From: Kingdonia uniflora
Taxonomy: Eukaryota; Streptophyta; Magnoliopsida; Ranunculales; Circaeasteraceae
Direction of reading: 5' to 3'
NCBI GenBank assembly: GCA_014058105.1
Contig: JACGCM010001166.1
Coordinates: 1,860,001 to 1,924,000, forward strand
DNA length: 64,000 bases
Shown: positions 20,929-33,470 of the stretch, piece after piece
How the letters are laid out: each line of letters starts with the position of its first letter
Numbering within the stretch: the first letter of the stretch is position 1
Notes under the pieces: model-generated
The model's input: the letters and a program-made list of their open reading frames with translations, nothing else
Told to the model about the DNA's origin: nothing
Databases searched by the model: none
Program-made: the position numbers and the translations under genes

Positions 20929-22120
20929 CTACCAAGAAATAAGAAATTTGCCTAAAAACATGCAAAAGCCAATGGTGGATCGGCGATCTGTAGGATCTCC
21001 CGCCCAATTAACAACAGAATAATCCCGAAATACCAAGGATGATGATGATGGAAGTAATAAGGTCTGAAACAAAGTACCGCGAATATACATTAGGATCCGA
21101 ATGACAACAACCCAATGCACAATAGTAGGAGCTTAAATAAGCTGACTAACAATATGAACAACATATGCAATATAAGACCGAGTAATAGTCAAGTATACTA
21201 GGTTACCAAAAATGACACGATATAGTATAAGATCAACTAGAGGTACACCATCAGAAAGAGTGAGATGAACATGAAGCTTAAGAGGAGTGCCATTAGTACG
21301 AGTATTTGTAAGTCAGGATCTCTCAATAACATCAGCATCATACCTAGACCTAGACAATAAGTAGCCTTTAGAAGACGAGGCTACCTTAATGCCAAGAAAA
21401 TAACGAAGTGATCCTAGATCCTTCATCTTAAACTCACGGTGTAATTGTGACTTTAGAGCAGTGATGTCAACCGTATTATCACTAGTCAAAATCATATTAT
21501 CTACATATAAGAGCAAAAATACACTGTTCGATGTTGTTGAACGCACAAATAAAGCAAAATCGTGATCACTAGGTTAAAAACTATGTTGCCGAATAGCAGA
21601 TGAAAACTTCTCAAACCAAGCACATGCTTGTTTAAGACCATATAAAGCCTTAAGAAGTTTGTAAACTTCACTAGGTGAATGTATGACCTCTGGAGGAGGA
21701 GTTATGTACACTTCCTCGATCAAATCACCATTCAAAAAAGTATTTTTTACATCCATCTGAGATAATCCCCATTGTCGAGGAGACACAATAGCAATCGAAA
21801 GACGGACGGACCATAGTCACCTTTATAACAGGAACAAAGGTTTCCTCATAATCAATTCCATACTTTTGCGAAAAACCGCGAGCTAGAAGACGAGACTTGT
21901 ATTGCTCCGCTGATCTATCATATTTCGTCCTTATTTTATAAATCCAACGACTGCTAACAACATGCTTCCCTAAATATAAAGGCATTAAATCCCATGTCCA
22001 TGTCTTATGCCAAAAAGGATCAGCACTAGTCTCTTTATAGGATGTCATCTCAAAATGACGGTAGATAGTAGTCAGAAATGTGGCAAACTCTATAGAATAA
22101 CAAGAATTGAAAAAACCCAA
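20929..22120 (-). pseudogene. Copia-A RT and RNase H
   Basis: RT blocks: VSSRWIYKIRTKYDRSAEQY and ARGFSQKYGIDYEETF (22120-21725), SQMDVKNTFLNGDLIEEVYI (21786-21574), LYGLKQACAWFEKF, and LLLYVDNMILTSDN (21546-21313). The copia active site should be YVDD; here it is YVDN, a loss of the second catalytic Asp. RNase H remnants (DPTDRRSTIGFCMFLG) follow at 21120-20929. Several frames are needed. Confidence 0.75.
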
Positions 22121-22153
22121 TTTATCAGGAGGTCGACGATCACATATTGGATA

Positions 22154-23156
22154 TCAACGAGGAGATGGTCCAACAGATCCAAAAGTTGTTAGAATAGACT
22201 CAAAATTAGGTATTATTGCAGGTATGTCAGATGTAAAATGAGAAATATCATCAGCAAAAAATGGATAGACATATCGCAATTCAAACTCATGAATTTTTAA
22301 TGATCTATCATGAATTAAATAAAGAGGGACGTGTTCCAAGAAAACAACATGGCGAGAGACATCTGAAAAGTAGGACAATCAAGATATAAAATTGATTATA
22401 GGGTGAGAAAATCGAGAGCCCGAGATGGAGAAGGGTTGATAAGATACACCGCGTGAGAACAATGTCAGACCAGAAGGGCGAAGGAACATTCATGCCAATA
22501 GACATAACATGAGCAAGATCAAGAATGTGACAATTTTTTCTTTTTGGCTTTTCCTTTTGATGAGTAGTTTTTGAATTAGAAGTTTGATGCTCAATGCCAT
22601 TGTTATTACAAAATTTGAGAAGCCCTCGAGGCATAAATTCCCCTCCTTGAACAAAACGAAAAACTAAAAGTTTTCCACACTAAGTACGAACCATTGCGGT
22701 AAATGTCTGGAAAATAAAGATACGACATACTTGGATTTCATTAAATAAACCCAAGTAAAATTTGAAAAATTGTCATTAAACAACTTTAAACGGCGAAATC
22801 CTAAACCAAAAGTAACATGAACAAAACCCTAAACATCTGAATGCACAATTTCAAAACAAGATGAAGTTTTATTAATACTCAACGGATACGTGCTGCAATG
22901 ATGTTTACTTACTTCACATATCTCATAAGACAAACCAGACATGGACACTTTGGAAAAGAAAGACAAACAAATACTATAGATGCTCAAATGAAATATGACC
23001 TAAGAGGCGATTCCAACGTATTACCTGCTTTACACTTTCACTACTAGAAGGAGACGGGTATTGAAGAACATGAGGATAAACTAGATAGATAGGTTCGTTT
23101 AAAAGATACAAACCACCTTTTTTACATCCATTGCAAATCATCTTTTGTGATCCCAA
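22154..23156 (-). pseudogene. Copia-A pre-integrase and integrase remnant
   Basis: The GAG-pre-integrase block (GGLYLLNEP ... WNRLLGHISFEHL, 23156-22974) precedes degraded integrase: MPRGLLKFCNNNGIEHQTS, CHILDLAHVMSIGMNVPSPFW, near 22634-22450. The first catalytic Asp region (about 22650-22970) is heavily mutated. Confidence 0.6.
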
Positions 23157-23159
23157 ATC

Positions 23160-23911
23160 CTAAAAATCACCGTAAGAGGGAAAAAAAGGTTATACTGCCA
23201 GTCATGTTATCGGTGGCACTCGAGTTAACAATCCAAGGCAAAATTAGAGATGCAGAAACATTACTTGCAGATCCGAAGTTACATGCACGAGAAACTACCG
23301 GTGCGGAAGACAGAGCGAGAAAATGTTAAAACCTGTCGATCTCGTTCAGAAAGAGATAACAATAAATACCAAAAAATCTAGCTCATTATAGTCAAAAAAT
23401 AAGTGTGACGAGGACAGAAATAAGCGTGGTTGAGAACCAGCAGGACAACAGTACAAGGCATGACAAGTTGTCTTTAGTTGTCCCCACTAACCACAATGAT
23501 CACACTTCTTCCTTGAGCGAAAGGTAACAGAAGTTGCAGGTAATGAAGAAAGGCTAGGTGATGCAGCATGTGAAGTCCATGGAGGAACTGATAAGCATAA
23601 CGAATTGCCATAGCAGAGGTCTCAAAAAAGATCTCGGATATAGGAGGCATAGGTGACTGACGATTCTAATCGAATAGACAACATGTTATGCCACCCTGAG
23701 AGTTGGGAACAGATACCTATCAAATAGATGAACTCGCTCATACTCAAACTTAGGATTTACACTGACAGAAACTGAAAAAACATAGCCTTCTCCACTATCT
23801 TCACATAAATCTCCGTTTCAATGGGTAGGAGGCACTTTTGCACTTGGTGCAATGGCTGACTAATTACCGAGGCTATCATAGTAAGATAATGCATTCCCAA
23901 CCCAATCATAA
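23160..23911 (-). pseudogene. Copia-A gag remnant
   Basis: Low-quality gag sequence; a CDHCG fragment near 23490 is what remains of the zinc knuckle. No intact frame longer than 60 codons. The segment ends exactly where Tekay LTR similarity starts. Confidence 0.4.
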
Positions 23912-25549
23912 CATTTCATATGCACATTATTTCATTACATATATATTTAAGCATCACATTTACTAACTTGTTAATAGGTAAATCAAGTATGCACAATGTA
24001 GGCGACAAGTAAACAATCGTATAGATACTAGGTATAGCTTAAATGCAACCTAGCATGATCTTTAAGCTGAAAAAGTAAACACACTATCAACCTACGCATT
24101 TCATATATATCTCATACTGAAATTCAGAAATAAGTTAGCTTGATAGATACTGTAAAATCTACTTGTACTTGCCTTATATGTGCTTAACTTGATTTGTATC
24201 TCTCGAGGAATTTATCGCCTCCAAGTTCAACAGACCTAAAATTTTCACTGATCCACTATAAGTCTATAAGTTCTTTTCTATAGAAGTCTTATAATGTTAT
24301 TCTTTAGTGTTTTAAAAGTCTTCGGAAAGTGTTGGAATAACTCCCCCAAATCTTGCTCGTTATATACTTAGTTAACTTATTTACCCGAAATCCGCCATTT
24401 GTAATAAGTATAACTATTAGCTAAGGTACTTGAGATAATTAATATAAACGCAGTATTACATATATTAGGCTACAGAAAATCAGACCCTAATTAATTCCCA
24501 TTTTCAGCTATTTATTAATAGTTTTATACTATAATTAATACTTCAAAATTCACGAAAAATATCAATAAGGCTCATTAATTTATGAAAATAAATCAATATA
24601 GTCTATATTTAATATAGATATATATATAAGTTACAATAAAACAGATTTTAAAAATATTGTGTTTTGGATTTATTGAAATTATATTACACTTAGTTTAACG
24701 CCTTAACAATCATGATAATTATAAATACTTACCGTTAAATTTAAAGATTTAGTAAGTAATATCCATAAAATAAAATAAAATACCACCAGAAAAATCAGAA
24801 ATTGTAGTTTTCTGCTTTAGGCTTGAAATTATGAAAATATTCTTTTTCTGTTAATATGTTTTTATCTAATTCTTCCAAAATTAAACTAAACCAAAGGAAT
24901 ATGATGTTTCCCCAAGGCTTAACATTTTCATATAAGCTAATACATAATGATTTATAGTTTAGATAATATACCTAGTTGCTTTGGATTGAGTTTTGGAGTA
25001 TTCTCCATCAAATGTTTCCAAATTTCCAGCCTTTTTAAGTCTTTTTCTTGCTGAAAATCAGACCTATCTTCTCTCTTTCTTTTTCTAGAAAGTTGGGAGA
25101 AGTGTAGAGTAAAGTGGTGATTGTTGGTTTTGTATAAGGACTTCCAAGTGTCCTTAAGGCTATGTGGTGTTGTGTTTGGTGTTATGACCCTTGAGGCTAA
25201 AATGTTAACACATAACGTCTATGGTGGAGTGTTTTGGTGTTGCCCAACCAATCTAGTGTGGTGACACATTATTGAAGCTTTGATAAAGCCTAAAGTACCC
25301 TCATATATAATACAAAATAACATTCTACCCAAAACTTATATATTTCCTAGTTTACCCTTGCCGTATTTCTCGTACACCTTAAACGTATGATCTCGAATTT
25401 GCATTCCGAAATGTATTATAGAATTACGAGACCGAAATCAATATAATGTTACTACTATAAACAATAAATATCATTTATTTATTTTATACCTAGTACGTAT
25501 CTCGAGGATATTCCATGAAATCCCTATTAAGTCATTTTGGGTCGTTACA
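23912..25549 (-). repeat. Tekay 3' LTR (distal part missing)
   Basis: On the minus strand it starts TGTAACGACCC at 25549, directly after the purine tract AAGGTGGGGAGAAAT. Its 23912-24896 part aligns with 62580-63554. The remaining LTR (matching 60681-62579) is missing because similarity stops at 23912 against copia-A. Confidence 0.85.
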
Positions 25550-25589
25550 ATTTCTCCCCACCTTAAAAGAAATTTTATCCTCGAAATTA

Positions 25590-26228
25590 CGGAAATACCT
25601 TAGTCCAAAAGTAGATGTGCGTGGACTCCGGATTGCATCCTCGCGTTCCCAAGTTGCTTCCTCCTTTCCATGATGTTGCCACTGAACTTTCACTTAAGGA
25701 ATTATATTAGAGCGAAGCACTTGTTCTTTCTGATCAAGAATAGCAGTAGGTTTTTTTAATGTAGGTTGTATCATCTCTAATCTGAAGCGAACTCGGATCC
25801 AGAATTTGCTTGTCATCTGGCTCACACTTCCTGAGCAATGACATGTGGAATCGTGTATTTGAGCTAGTTGTGAAGGAAGAACTAATCTATAAGATACTTT
25901 TCCAATCTTATCCAAAATCTGAAAAGGTCCAACATATCTTGGTGACAATCTCTCAGATTTTCCAAAGTGTATTAAACCTTTATATGGAGATATTTTGAGG
26001 TAAACATAATCCCTTTTTTCAAATTCCAACGGTCGTTGACGGCGGCGTCCGCATAACTTTTTTGTCTACTTTGTGTCGTACGCATCCTCTCTCGTATTAT
26101 TCTGATCTTTTCTGATGTCTCATGGACGTACTCTGATCCGAACATCTTTACTTTCGCCCGCTTCAAAAGGTGTCATTCCGATGCTTGATTGAAAACTGTT
26201 ATTGTAAGCGAACGCAGCAAATGGTAAA
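25590..26228 (-). pseudogene. Tekay integrase C-terminus with chromodomain-like tail
   Basis: Contains YLPFAAFAYNNSFQSSIGMTPFEA (26240-26170, restarting just at the small-element insertion), ETSEKIRIIRERMRTTQSRQKSYAD, GDYV-like and SPRYVGPFQILDKIGKVSYRL (26029-25694), then a degraded tail VQWQHHGKEEATWE near 25670. This is the Tekay/Del integrase end and chromodomain-like tail. Frameshifts at about 26040 and 25830. Confidence 0.75.
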
Positions 26229-26505
26229 TAATAGGAACTATAGCGGAAGCTCTCTCTAACAATCACAATTAATCTAGGCCTTTCTCTCTCAAACCAACTC
26301 TTCCAAAATAAATTAAGCTTAAACTCTCTTTTATAAGAGAAGAGACCTAGCAAAAATAGAAACCCTAGCTAGACTCTAATTAAGAGATTCCTAATTATAA
26401 TGCAATTAAAATAAAATAAATATAAATAACTAAAATAGATAAGGGTCCTGAGAGGTGGGGAGACGGTCGCCTACGTGGGCATCGTAATGACCACATGATC
26501 CATCA

Positions 26506-27227
26506 ACTCTCCTAGTCTTTGAAAAATTCGTCTGAGAATTTTGAAGGTGGAACGAGTAACCCTAAGCATAGGACATGTACCTCCCACGGTACTTGTCGTA
26601 CCCATTTTATTTGCCTACAAAGAAAGAAACTATTGTTTCGCCAAAAATACCCGTACTTGACTTTATCGGGAGGTCTCAAATACTTATTAACACTCTGACT
26701 TGGACGGTCTTCAAACTCATCCCAAAACGGATCAACAAACTTTAAAATAATTACCTCTTCTGGAGGCTTATCAAAGATTGAGGGTTTATCCCAAACATTT
26801 AATGGCGAGGGGTTACGAAATTCAAGCCATTATTGGGTTACCCATACTTTCTTAAACCTGTGTTCCCTGCGGCCAGCACTTTGCCGAATTCAAGCCATGA
26901 AAACTCACCCCAACGACTTTATGCACTGTTTTGACAACTCTGTTGATTGAATTTTTGTCAACCTCTCTCGATTTATCACTGTTGATATTCAGCAACTCGT
27001 TGCTCCTCGCAGGTTCTTCTTCAATGGCATCGACAAATCTCTGGTGAGGGCCCTCAATAGAGCAAGGCTCACATCCATCTTTTGGTCGATCCTCGCGTAG
27101 GTCTTCTCCATGCTATTGTAAAAATCATTGTAGTAACGCAAAAATCACTATAGCATAATCAGAAATTACTGTAGCACCTGGTGTATAAAAATTCCCTTAA
27201 TAACGAACGTTGCTCTGATGCCAAATT
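26506..27227 (-). other. Internal region of the small LTR element, coding-like fragments
   Basis: Minus-strand fragments such as MEKTYARIDQKMDVSLALLR, SINRVVKTVHKVVGVSFHGL and FVDPFWDEFEDRPSQSVNK look protein-like but match no pol domain I recognise. They may be a decayed gag or a captured host sequence. Confidence 0.35.
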
Positions 27228-27411
27228 TGATAGGAACTATAGTGAAAGCTCTCTCTAACAATCATAATTAATTTAAACTAAAACTTGTTTTTACTAAATC
27301 GCTCTTAATCGTATAAAATAAAGGCCAAAAAGACTTTACATCTCTCTTTAAGGCTAAACCTTGCTCTCTCAAACGAACTCTACCAAAATAAACTAAGCTT
27401 GAGCCCCCTTT

Positions 27412-27650
27412 TATAATAGAAGAGACCTAGCAAAAATAGAAACCCTAGCTAGACTCTAATTATGAGACTTTTCCTAATTATAATATAATTAAAATAAAAT
27501 AAATATAAATAACTAAAATAGAGAGAGGGGTAGAAGAGACCTAACAAAAATAGAAACCCTAGCTAGACTCTAATTAGGAAACTTTTCCTAATTATAATAC
27601 AATTAAAATAAAATAAATATAAATAACTAAAATAGAGAGAGGGGTCCTGA
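27412..27650. repeat. Tandem duplication of about 120 bp in the right LTR
   Basis: The stretch AGAAGAGACCTAGCAAAAAT ... AATAGAGAGAGGGG occurs at about 27416 and again at about 27532, but only once in the left LTR (near 26337). This accounts for part of the LTR length difference. Confidence 0.75.
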
Positions 27651-27705
27651 GAGGTGGAGAGACAATCGCCTGGGAATTGTAACGACCACGTGATTCATCA
27701 GTAAA

Positions 27706-28260
27706 TAATCAATCCACTTTTCTTTTAAGTCCAAGATGCAAGCTCGGAGCATGTCCTTCAAAATCTGATTAACTCATTCAGTTTATCCATCGGTTTGAGG
27801 ATGTCTTGCCGTACTCAATGATAATTTTGACCCCATAGCACGATGTAGATGTTGCCATAGCTTTGAAGAGAATCTTGTGTTTCGATCTGACGCGATAGTC
27901 AATGGCACTCTGTTTAATCGAACAATCTCTCGCATATATATTTCCCCGAGCTTCTCAGAGTTGTAAGTAGACTTCATAGCTATAAATTGTGCGGATTTTG
28001 TCAATTTGCCTACAATTACCCAAATGGTATCGTATTCTCCACTTGTCTTTGGCAGCCCTGAAATAAATTCCATTGAAATGTCTTCCTATTTCCATTCCGT
28101 AATAGGAAGCGGTTGTAGTAACCCCTGCTATGTTCTGCCTTAACCTGCTGACAGACTACGTATGTCTTCATACCCGGCTACCAACATATTTCCTTCAATG
28201 TTATGTACATCTTCATACTTCTTGGGTGGATTGTCATTTTTAACCTATGCATAATACTTA
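27706..28260 (-). pseudogene. Tekay integrase, zinc-binding and catalytic core
   Basis: From 28250 a decayed zinc domain (HP-SMKMY, then CQQVKAEH), then an open segment 28073-27783: MEFISGLPKTSGEYDTIWVI with the first Asp altered context, LTIASDRNTRFSSKLW (second Asp), and RHPQTDG, followed out of frame by VNQILKDMLRACILD. The Glu of DGQTE is at a stop (DG-stop-TE). The small LTR element follows. Confidence 0.75.
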
Positions 28261-29138
28261 ATATTTCTTCCCACGAGTTCCAATATTTGATACAAATAAT
28301 CTACCCCGAACCAGAAGGCCTCCATCATCTCCAATTGTATAGTTAGGATCCTTGCCGACTTGTCCTCTGCATTCCTTATACTTAGAATCCTTGGGCTGAT
28401 TCTTGATTACATCATCCCCGAATGACTTATCGACTTGAATGCTCAATTTTGATACTCTCCTGTCATTTTCCTCATTGGCTTCCCACTCTGTAATGACACT
28501 CATCATTTCCCATCTATTTCGAACTTGTACCTTAGTACTAGAATTACGACTAAGTGCATATGCTACAACATTAGCCTTCCCCGTATGATAAACAATTGTG
28601 AAGTCGTAGTCTTCTATCAGTTCAAGCCATCTCCTTCTTAGGTTTAACTCTTTCCGAGTAAATATATATTTTAGACTGTTGTGGTCAGTCATAAGCTTGA
28701 ACTTAGCTCCATATAAGTAATGTCTCCATATTTTCAATGCAAATACAACTGCTGCAAGCTCAAGATCATGAGTAGGATAATTATTTTCATGTTTCTTGAG
28801 TTGTCTCGATGCATAAGTGACGGCTTTATTTTTCTGCATCAATAGACATCCTAACCCTGACAACGATGTATCTGTATAAACCACATACAATTCATTTGGA
28901 TCTGAAACCACCAACGCCGGAGCTGTTTTTAAACATTCTATCAACTTTGCAAAGGCAATTTTGTACTTCTCGTTCCACACAAAGGGAGTTTCCTTCTGTG
29001 TCAACCTTGTAAGAGGTAGCGTTATCCTTGAGAATTTTTTCACAAATTTTCTATAATATCCAGCCAATCCCAAAAAACTCCTAATCTGTGTGACAGTTTC
29101 GGAGGCTCCCAATTCACAATTGCTTCCACTTTAGCTGG
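28258..29138 (-). pseudogene. Tekay RT C-terminus and RNase H
   Basis: A 284-codon open frame with [20 protein letters not shown] (RT/RNase H junction), [14 protein letters not shown], then RNase [18 protein letters not shown] (first Asp), [20 protein letters not shown] (Glu), [12 protein letters not shown] (Asp), and the terminal AYALSR. The RNase H catalytic residues look intact. At its N-terminal end the frame reads [13 protein letters not shown], joining RHGISVD across the 29.7-kb insertion. Confidence 0.85.
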
Positions 29139-29143
29139 ATCAA

Positions 29144-29396
29144 TGTTAGGAAACTATTCCTATATTAGTACATTAATGGAAGTTATATATTCCTAGGAGC
29201 CTTTATTAGGAAGTTACTAATTAGAAGAGATTGTTTCTATTAAAAGTCTTTCACTTTTCTATATAAACAAAGCAATACAATAGGGTTTTAATCAATCAAT
29301 TATCAATATAATTCTTATGAATTTGGTGGCTAATCCCCCCAATCAAAGGATAAATTAGGTGGAAACAAAAGTTTAACTGTGGTTTGTACCCTAACA
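29144..29396 (+). repeat. Reina-type 5' LTR
   Basis: 253 bp with TG...CA ends and CTATATAAAC TATA box near 29256. Pairs with 58613-58872. Confidence 0.9.
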
Positions 29397-29398
29397 TC

Positions 29399-29410
29399 TG
29401 GTACCAGAGC
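29399..29410 (+). promoter_or_regulatory. Reina-type primer binding site
   Basis: TGGTACCAGAGC starts two bases after the 5' LTR; close to the initiator-Met tRNA complement TGGTATCAGAGC. Confidence 0.85.
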
Positions 29411-29477
29411 ATCGATTCTGCGCTTGTTTTTTGTTCCTCTCCCCCACTTCCATTATCATCTTCTTCCTTCATCACCA

Positions 29478-29778
29478 TGACAATCAAAACCCTAGAAGAC
29501 CAAATTGCCACCCTAAGCACTCGTGTGGATGAGATGTCCATGATGTTGTAAGAAACCATTCGTTTACTGCACGCTAATCCGGCTCCCCAACCACAACAAC
29601 ATGATCAGAGACACAACCATGTCTGTTATTCAAGGAAAAACCCTCCGGATTGATTTTCCTAAGTTCGATGGTACCGATCTTGTTTTCTTTGATGACATAT
29701 TGATATATAGCGCCTATCTCTCTGATCATATACATCATCTTTCCATTGTGCTTGAACTGTTACGAGCTAACCAATTAT
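29478..29778 (+). pseudogene. Reina-type gag start fused to RT by deletion
   Basis: ATG 29478 opens MTIKTLEDQIATLSTRVDEM, the start of gag, which hits a stop at about 29550. A gag block LRIDFPKFDGTD (29635-29670) is joined directly to the RT catalytic block LVFFDDILIYSAYLSDHIHH (29671-29730). Normally these are separated by the rest of gag, the protease and half of RT. So a large internal deletion removed these parts. The RT continues to RANQLL, where the copia insertion interrupts it. Confidence 0.8.
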
Positions 29779-29954
29779 TGTTGGAAAAAAAACCTTGTGG
29801 TTTTATCCTTAGTTTGAATGGTTTATATCTTAGTGGTTTATTTTGTACCACATTGGGTATGTAGGTTACACAACTCTAAATTATAAGTAAGATTTTACTT
29901 ATGAGTTGTAATGTGCCTGATTTGAGTTATCTCTAACAGACACATCATGAGGTG

Positions 29955-30285
29955 TATCTTTAAGGTGTGACCCTTGGTGAAGAGTCGTGTCTTAAGGTGT
30001 GACCCTTGGTGAAGAGTTGTGTCTTAAGGTGTGACCCTTGGTGAAGATTCATAACTTGAGGTGTGACCTTTGGTGAAGAAGCATTAACTTGAGATGGGAT
30101 CTTTGGTGAAGATGCATTAACTTGAGGTGTGACCTTTGGTGAAGAGGCACTAACTTGAGGTGTGACATTCGGTGAAGAGGCACTAACTTGAGGTATGACC
30201 TTTGGTGAAGATGCACTAACTTGAGGTGTGACCTTTTGGTGAAGAGGCACTAACTTGAGGTGTGACCCTTGGTGAAGAGTCACTT
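29955..30285. repeat. 33-bp minisatellite in left copia-B LTR
   Basis: About ten units of CACTAACTTGAGGTGTGACC plus TTTGGTGAAGAGG. The matching array in the right LTR is 33135-33470. An open minus-strand frame across it (repeated VTPQVSASSPK) is a repeat artefact. Confidence 0.85.
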
Positions 30286-30618
30286 ATACTCTATATAACC
30301 CAACTTCGTTTTTATTATTTAAAAATTAGTTTTTTTTCAGAGTTTTCTTGAGTCATTTTCAAGAGAGAAAACAGATGCAATCAAGGTTCATTTGGCAGAG
30401 AGATAGAAGTGTTTTCTTCTCTCTGCGACTGATCGTTGTATCCTGGGAGACAGGGGCCGATTATATCTTACAAAGCACTGGGACAGGGGCGAATCGGTCT
30501 TAAGGAGATAGTATGCATGCACTAGACTCGATCATATCCCGATAAGTGTTTTGATCTCTTTCTAATCTCTTTAATTTGTTTTTGATTATACTAATTTTTT
30601 GAACACAGGCTAATAACA

Positions 30619-32963
30619 ATCTTAAGACATATTTATTTTTTAGTGTGTTCAGATTTTGGTACAAATTACCAATCACTACTAATTGCATGGCAAAATAGAG
30701 TTTTGCTTTTGTTTTCATTTTTATAGGGACGACCCTCTTGATGAACCGTCCTTTAGAGTTAAAAATTGTGACTCAAAGGAAAGTGGTTTTTCATTTTCGC
30801 GAGTAATTGAGGGTGAAAAAGAAAGTGAAAAACTTGTAGAGTCAGAGAAAGAGAATTCTATGGCGGAAGAGGACTATAAAGACTTTCCCAATCTTCACCA
30901 GGAATGGTTATTTCAAGATACGAGATTTGGATTGGTACTTATGGGTTTCGTTTCATCTAGTTATTCAAAGTACGACGGTATGACGATTGGTTTTGAGAAT
31001 TGGGTAATTGGTTTTTCTTCTCCCTCGTTCTTCGATCCCAATTTGATCTATGTCGCTTGGGTTTTGTTTGGTTGATGTAGCCAAAGTGTTAGTTTGATCC
31101 CTTTGTCAAATTGTTAATTTATAGGGACAAATTAAGGCTTTGAAGAGTCAGAAATATAAGGGGTCATTCATTGAGGAGTTAAGACCTAGGTACTGATTTT
31201 AAAGAGTTCATTTTCAAGAAGAGAAACTCTATCAAATACCTATTAAAATCAAAATGTGGTAGGCATCGCAGCGTTGTCTGTGATATCATCGATTTTAATT
31301 ATGGGGTTCCAGGTATTTCTTTATTGTTAAATGTGAGCATTGAATAACACTTACTCGTGTATTCGACATGCCTAGACTCAGGGTTATTCCGAGTTAAACA
31401 GAAGATTATGCTTATTGATGATTGTTGGTTTCAAAGGCTTGATTTCTCAGTGTTGTTATACTGAATTGCCTACCGAAATATAACTCAAAATTGTTGCCTA
31501 TGGCATCGTATTTATGAGTTTTATTGTTTTGGGGAATGTTGTAAGGCACATTCTAATCTCATGACAACATCCACAAAAGAAGAGTTTCTTTGCAGGATTG
31601 TCTAGTTATGGAATGACTTTAATTTTTCAAATAAATTATTTGAGGAACGATTCAGGGTGAACTCGTTCAAATTAGTAGAAACTAATGAGATTGGTTTTCC
31701 TACAACGCATGAGAATTAACTTGGAGTTTCTTTTCGGTTTCGTGATGATCATAATATGATTATTTGTTTTTTGGGACCGTTCTATGAGTAGACCAGAGAC
31801 TGCAGAGTGTCTTCCTCTAAATTATTAAAAATTATAGGGGAAAACTTTGTTTATAGAAGCTTTGTTTATGGCATAGTTTTGGAAATGCGGAGTGTCTTCC
31901 TATAAATTATTAAAAATGTGGGGGATGTTATGCATATTTAAACAAAGAAGCGTTAGTCAGGGTACTAAGGTACTGGGAGTATACCCTAGACTATGGATCA
32001 CACTATACTTGATATCCAATGGCATATAAGAATACATGTGAATTTCAGAATTTAAAAGTCAAAATCTACTATTGGGTTATGATTTTACACTTCATAGTGC
32101 AATCGTATTTTGGAATTCCTCAAAATAAACTTATATAACCAAATTTGTAATGGAATTAAGTTCATTATAATAGATAAAGCCCAGCTGACAAATCATTGGG
32201 TGGTTAGAAAGTTTATTAAGGAATTTTCTCTTGGTAAGTTACGACATTATTGTCGTCGACATAGTTCTGTGAGCGGCTACTTGCGAATTGCGTTATATTG
32301 ACTTTATGAAGTCTAAAGACAATTTAACGGATCCGTTTACAACGAGAGTTGTCAGAGTACAAGTATACTGTGCATCGAGGGGATTAAAGCCTTTAATTAT
32401 GAGTAACCTCAGCGGAAACCTATCCTAGTTGATTAGTACTTCCATGATCTAGGTTCAATAGGAAAACTGGTTGTGAGTTACTCACCATAAGCACTGGTCA
32501 GGAGATCTAAACTCCTGCTTATTGCATGATGTAAACAGTGCGACCTGTATTTAAGCTTTTAATGATTCCTATAACTTGTATTTACAACTAGGGTACGACA
32601 GGGTACTTTTAATAGGAAATTACCTATGTGAGTGTGAGGTGGGGCCGCTTCTATGAGAATTTTATAAGGCAAAATTCTCCAATAGCACTCATGAATCCAG
32701 GATTTATTCAGGGCCGAATTGAACACAACTGTGAGAGCCAATTGCATTTGGAAATGTACTGTGTGAAGACTATTGTCCTGGTTTACACTAAAGCTGACAG
32801 TTTAAGACATATGTTCACTAATCAGCGTAAATTCGATAGTTTTTTACTAGGAAAGGTTCAAGTCCAGAAGATACCTCTCTCGATGCAGGATCATTTCATA
32901 TTTATTTGTATTTTTTCGTTTGTTTAGTCTGAGTTTATCTGTTACCATTCAAATGTGGGGGAT
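30619..32963 (+). pseudogene. Copia-B interior: broken gag-like ORF and RNase H fragments
   Basis: 30683-31075 is a 130-codon acidic ORF without recognised domain. From about 31945 copia RNase H-type fragments occur: VLRYWEYTLDYGSHYT, then GKLRHYCRRHSSVSGYL and SKDNLTDPF (about 32230-32330), corresponding to the 'SRHIRRRHxxVRxLxxxGxI...SKDNxADPLTK' end of copia RNase H. RT and integrase are absent. No Met-type PBS follows the left LTR, which is unusual. Confidence 0.6.
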
Positions 32964-33134
32964 TGTTGGAAAAAAAACCTTGTGGTTTTATCCTTAGTTT
33001 GAATGGTTTATATCTTAGTGGTTTATTTTGTACCACATTGGGTATGTAGGTTACACAACTCTAAATTATTAGTAAGATTTTACTTATGAGTTGTAATGTG
33101 TCTGATTTGAGTTGACTCCAACAGACACATCATG

Positions 33135-33470
33135 AGATGTGTCTTTAAGGTGTGACCATTGGTGAAGAGTCATGTCTTAAGGTGTGACCCTTGGTGAACA
33201 GTTGTGTCTTAAGGTGTGACCCTTGGTGAAGATTCATAACTTGAGGTGTGACCTTTGGTGAAGAAGCATTAACTTGAGATGTGACATTTGGTGAAGAGGC
33301 ACTAACTTGAGGTGTAACCTTTGGTGGAGAGGCACTAACTTGAGGTGTAACCTTTGGTGAAGAGGCACTAACTTGAGGTGTGACATTTAGTGAAGTGGCA
33401 CTAACTTGAGGTGTGACCTTTTGGTGAAGAGGCACTAACTTAAGGTGTGACCCTTGATGAAGAGTCACCT
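33135..33470. repeat. 33-bp minisatellite in right copia-B LTR
   Basis: Same unit and about the same copy number as in the left LTR (29955-30285), with unit-level differences. Confidence 0.85.

Larger units (their letters stand above)
20356..23911 (-). mobile_element. Ty1/copia element remnant (copia-A), 5' end missing
   Basis: On the minus strand the order is gag zinc finger remnant, pre-integrase, integrase, RT, RNase H, polypurine tract (GACGGGACGGGGGGGGG at about 20529-20545) and part of a 3' LTR (about 20356-20528, with 'AGTAACTTACTATTATTTG' and a near-repeat). It is cut at 23911 where Tekay LTR sequence begins; no 5' LTR is found. Frames are broken throughout. Confidence 0.7.
26229..27700 (-). 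mobile_element. Small nonautonomous LTR retrotransposon (LTRs 277 and 473 bp)
   Basis: Minus-strand element. The 5' LTR is 27228-27700 and the 3' LTR 26229-26505; LTRs run TGATGAATCACGTGG ... AGTTCCTATCA. A perfect TSD GTAAA flanks it (26224-26228 and 27701-27705). The PBS TTTGGCATCAGAGC (minus strand, about 27209-27224) adjoins the 5' LTR. The 722-bp inside has no pol domain. It interrupts the Tekay integrase between the Glu-containing core and the downstream YLPFAAFAY block. Confidence 0.85.

Noticed and set aside
29960..30283. Minus-strand 107-codon ORF of repeated VTPQVSASSPK units
   Set aside because: Produced by the 33-bp minisatellite in the LTR; the same artefact recurs in the other LTR at 33145-33468.
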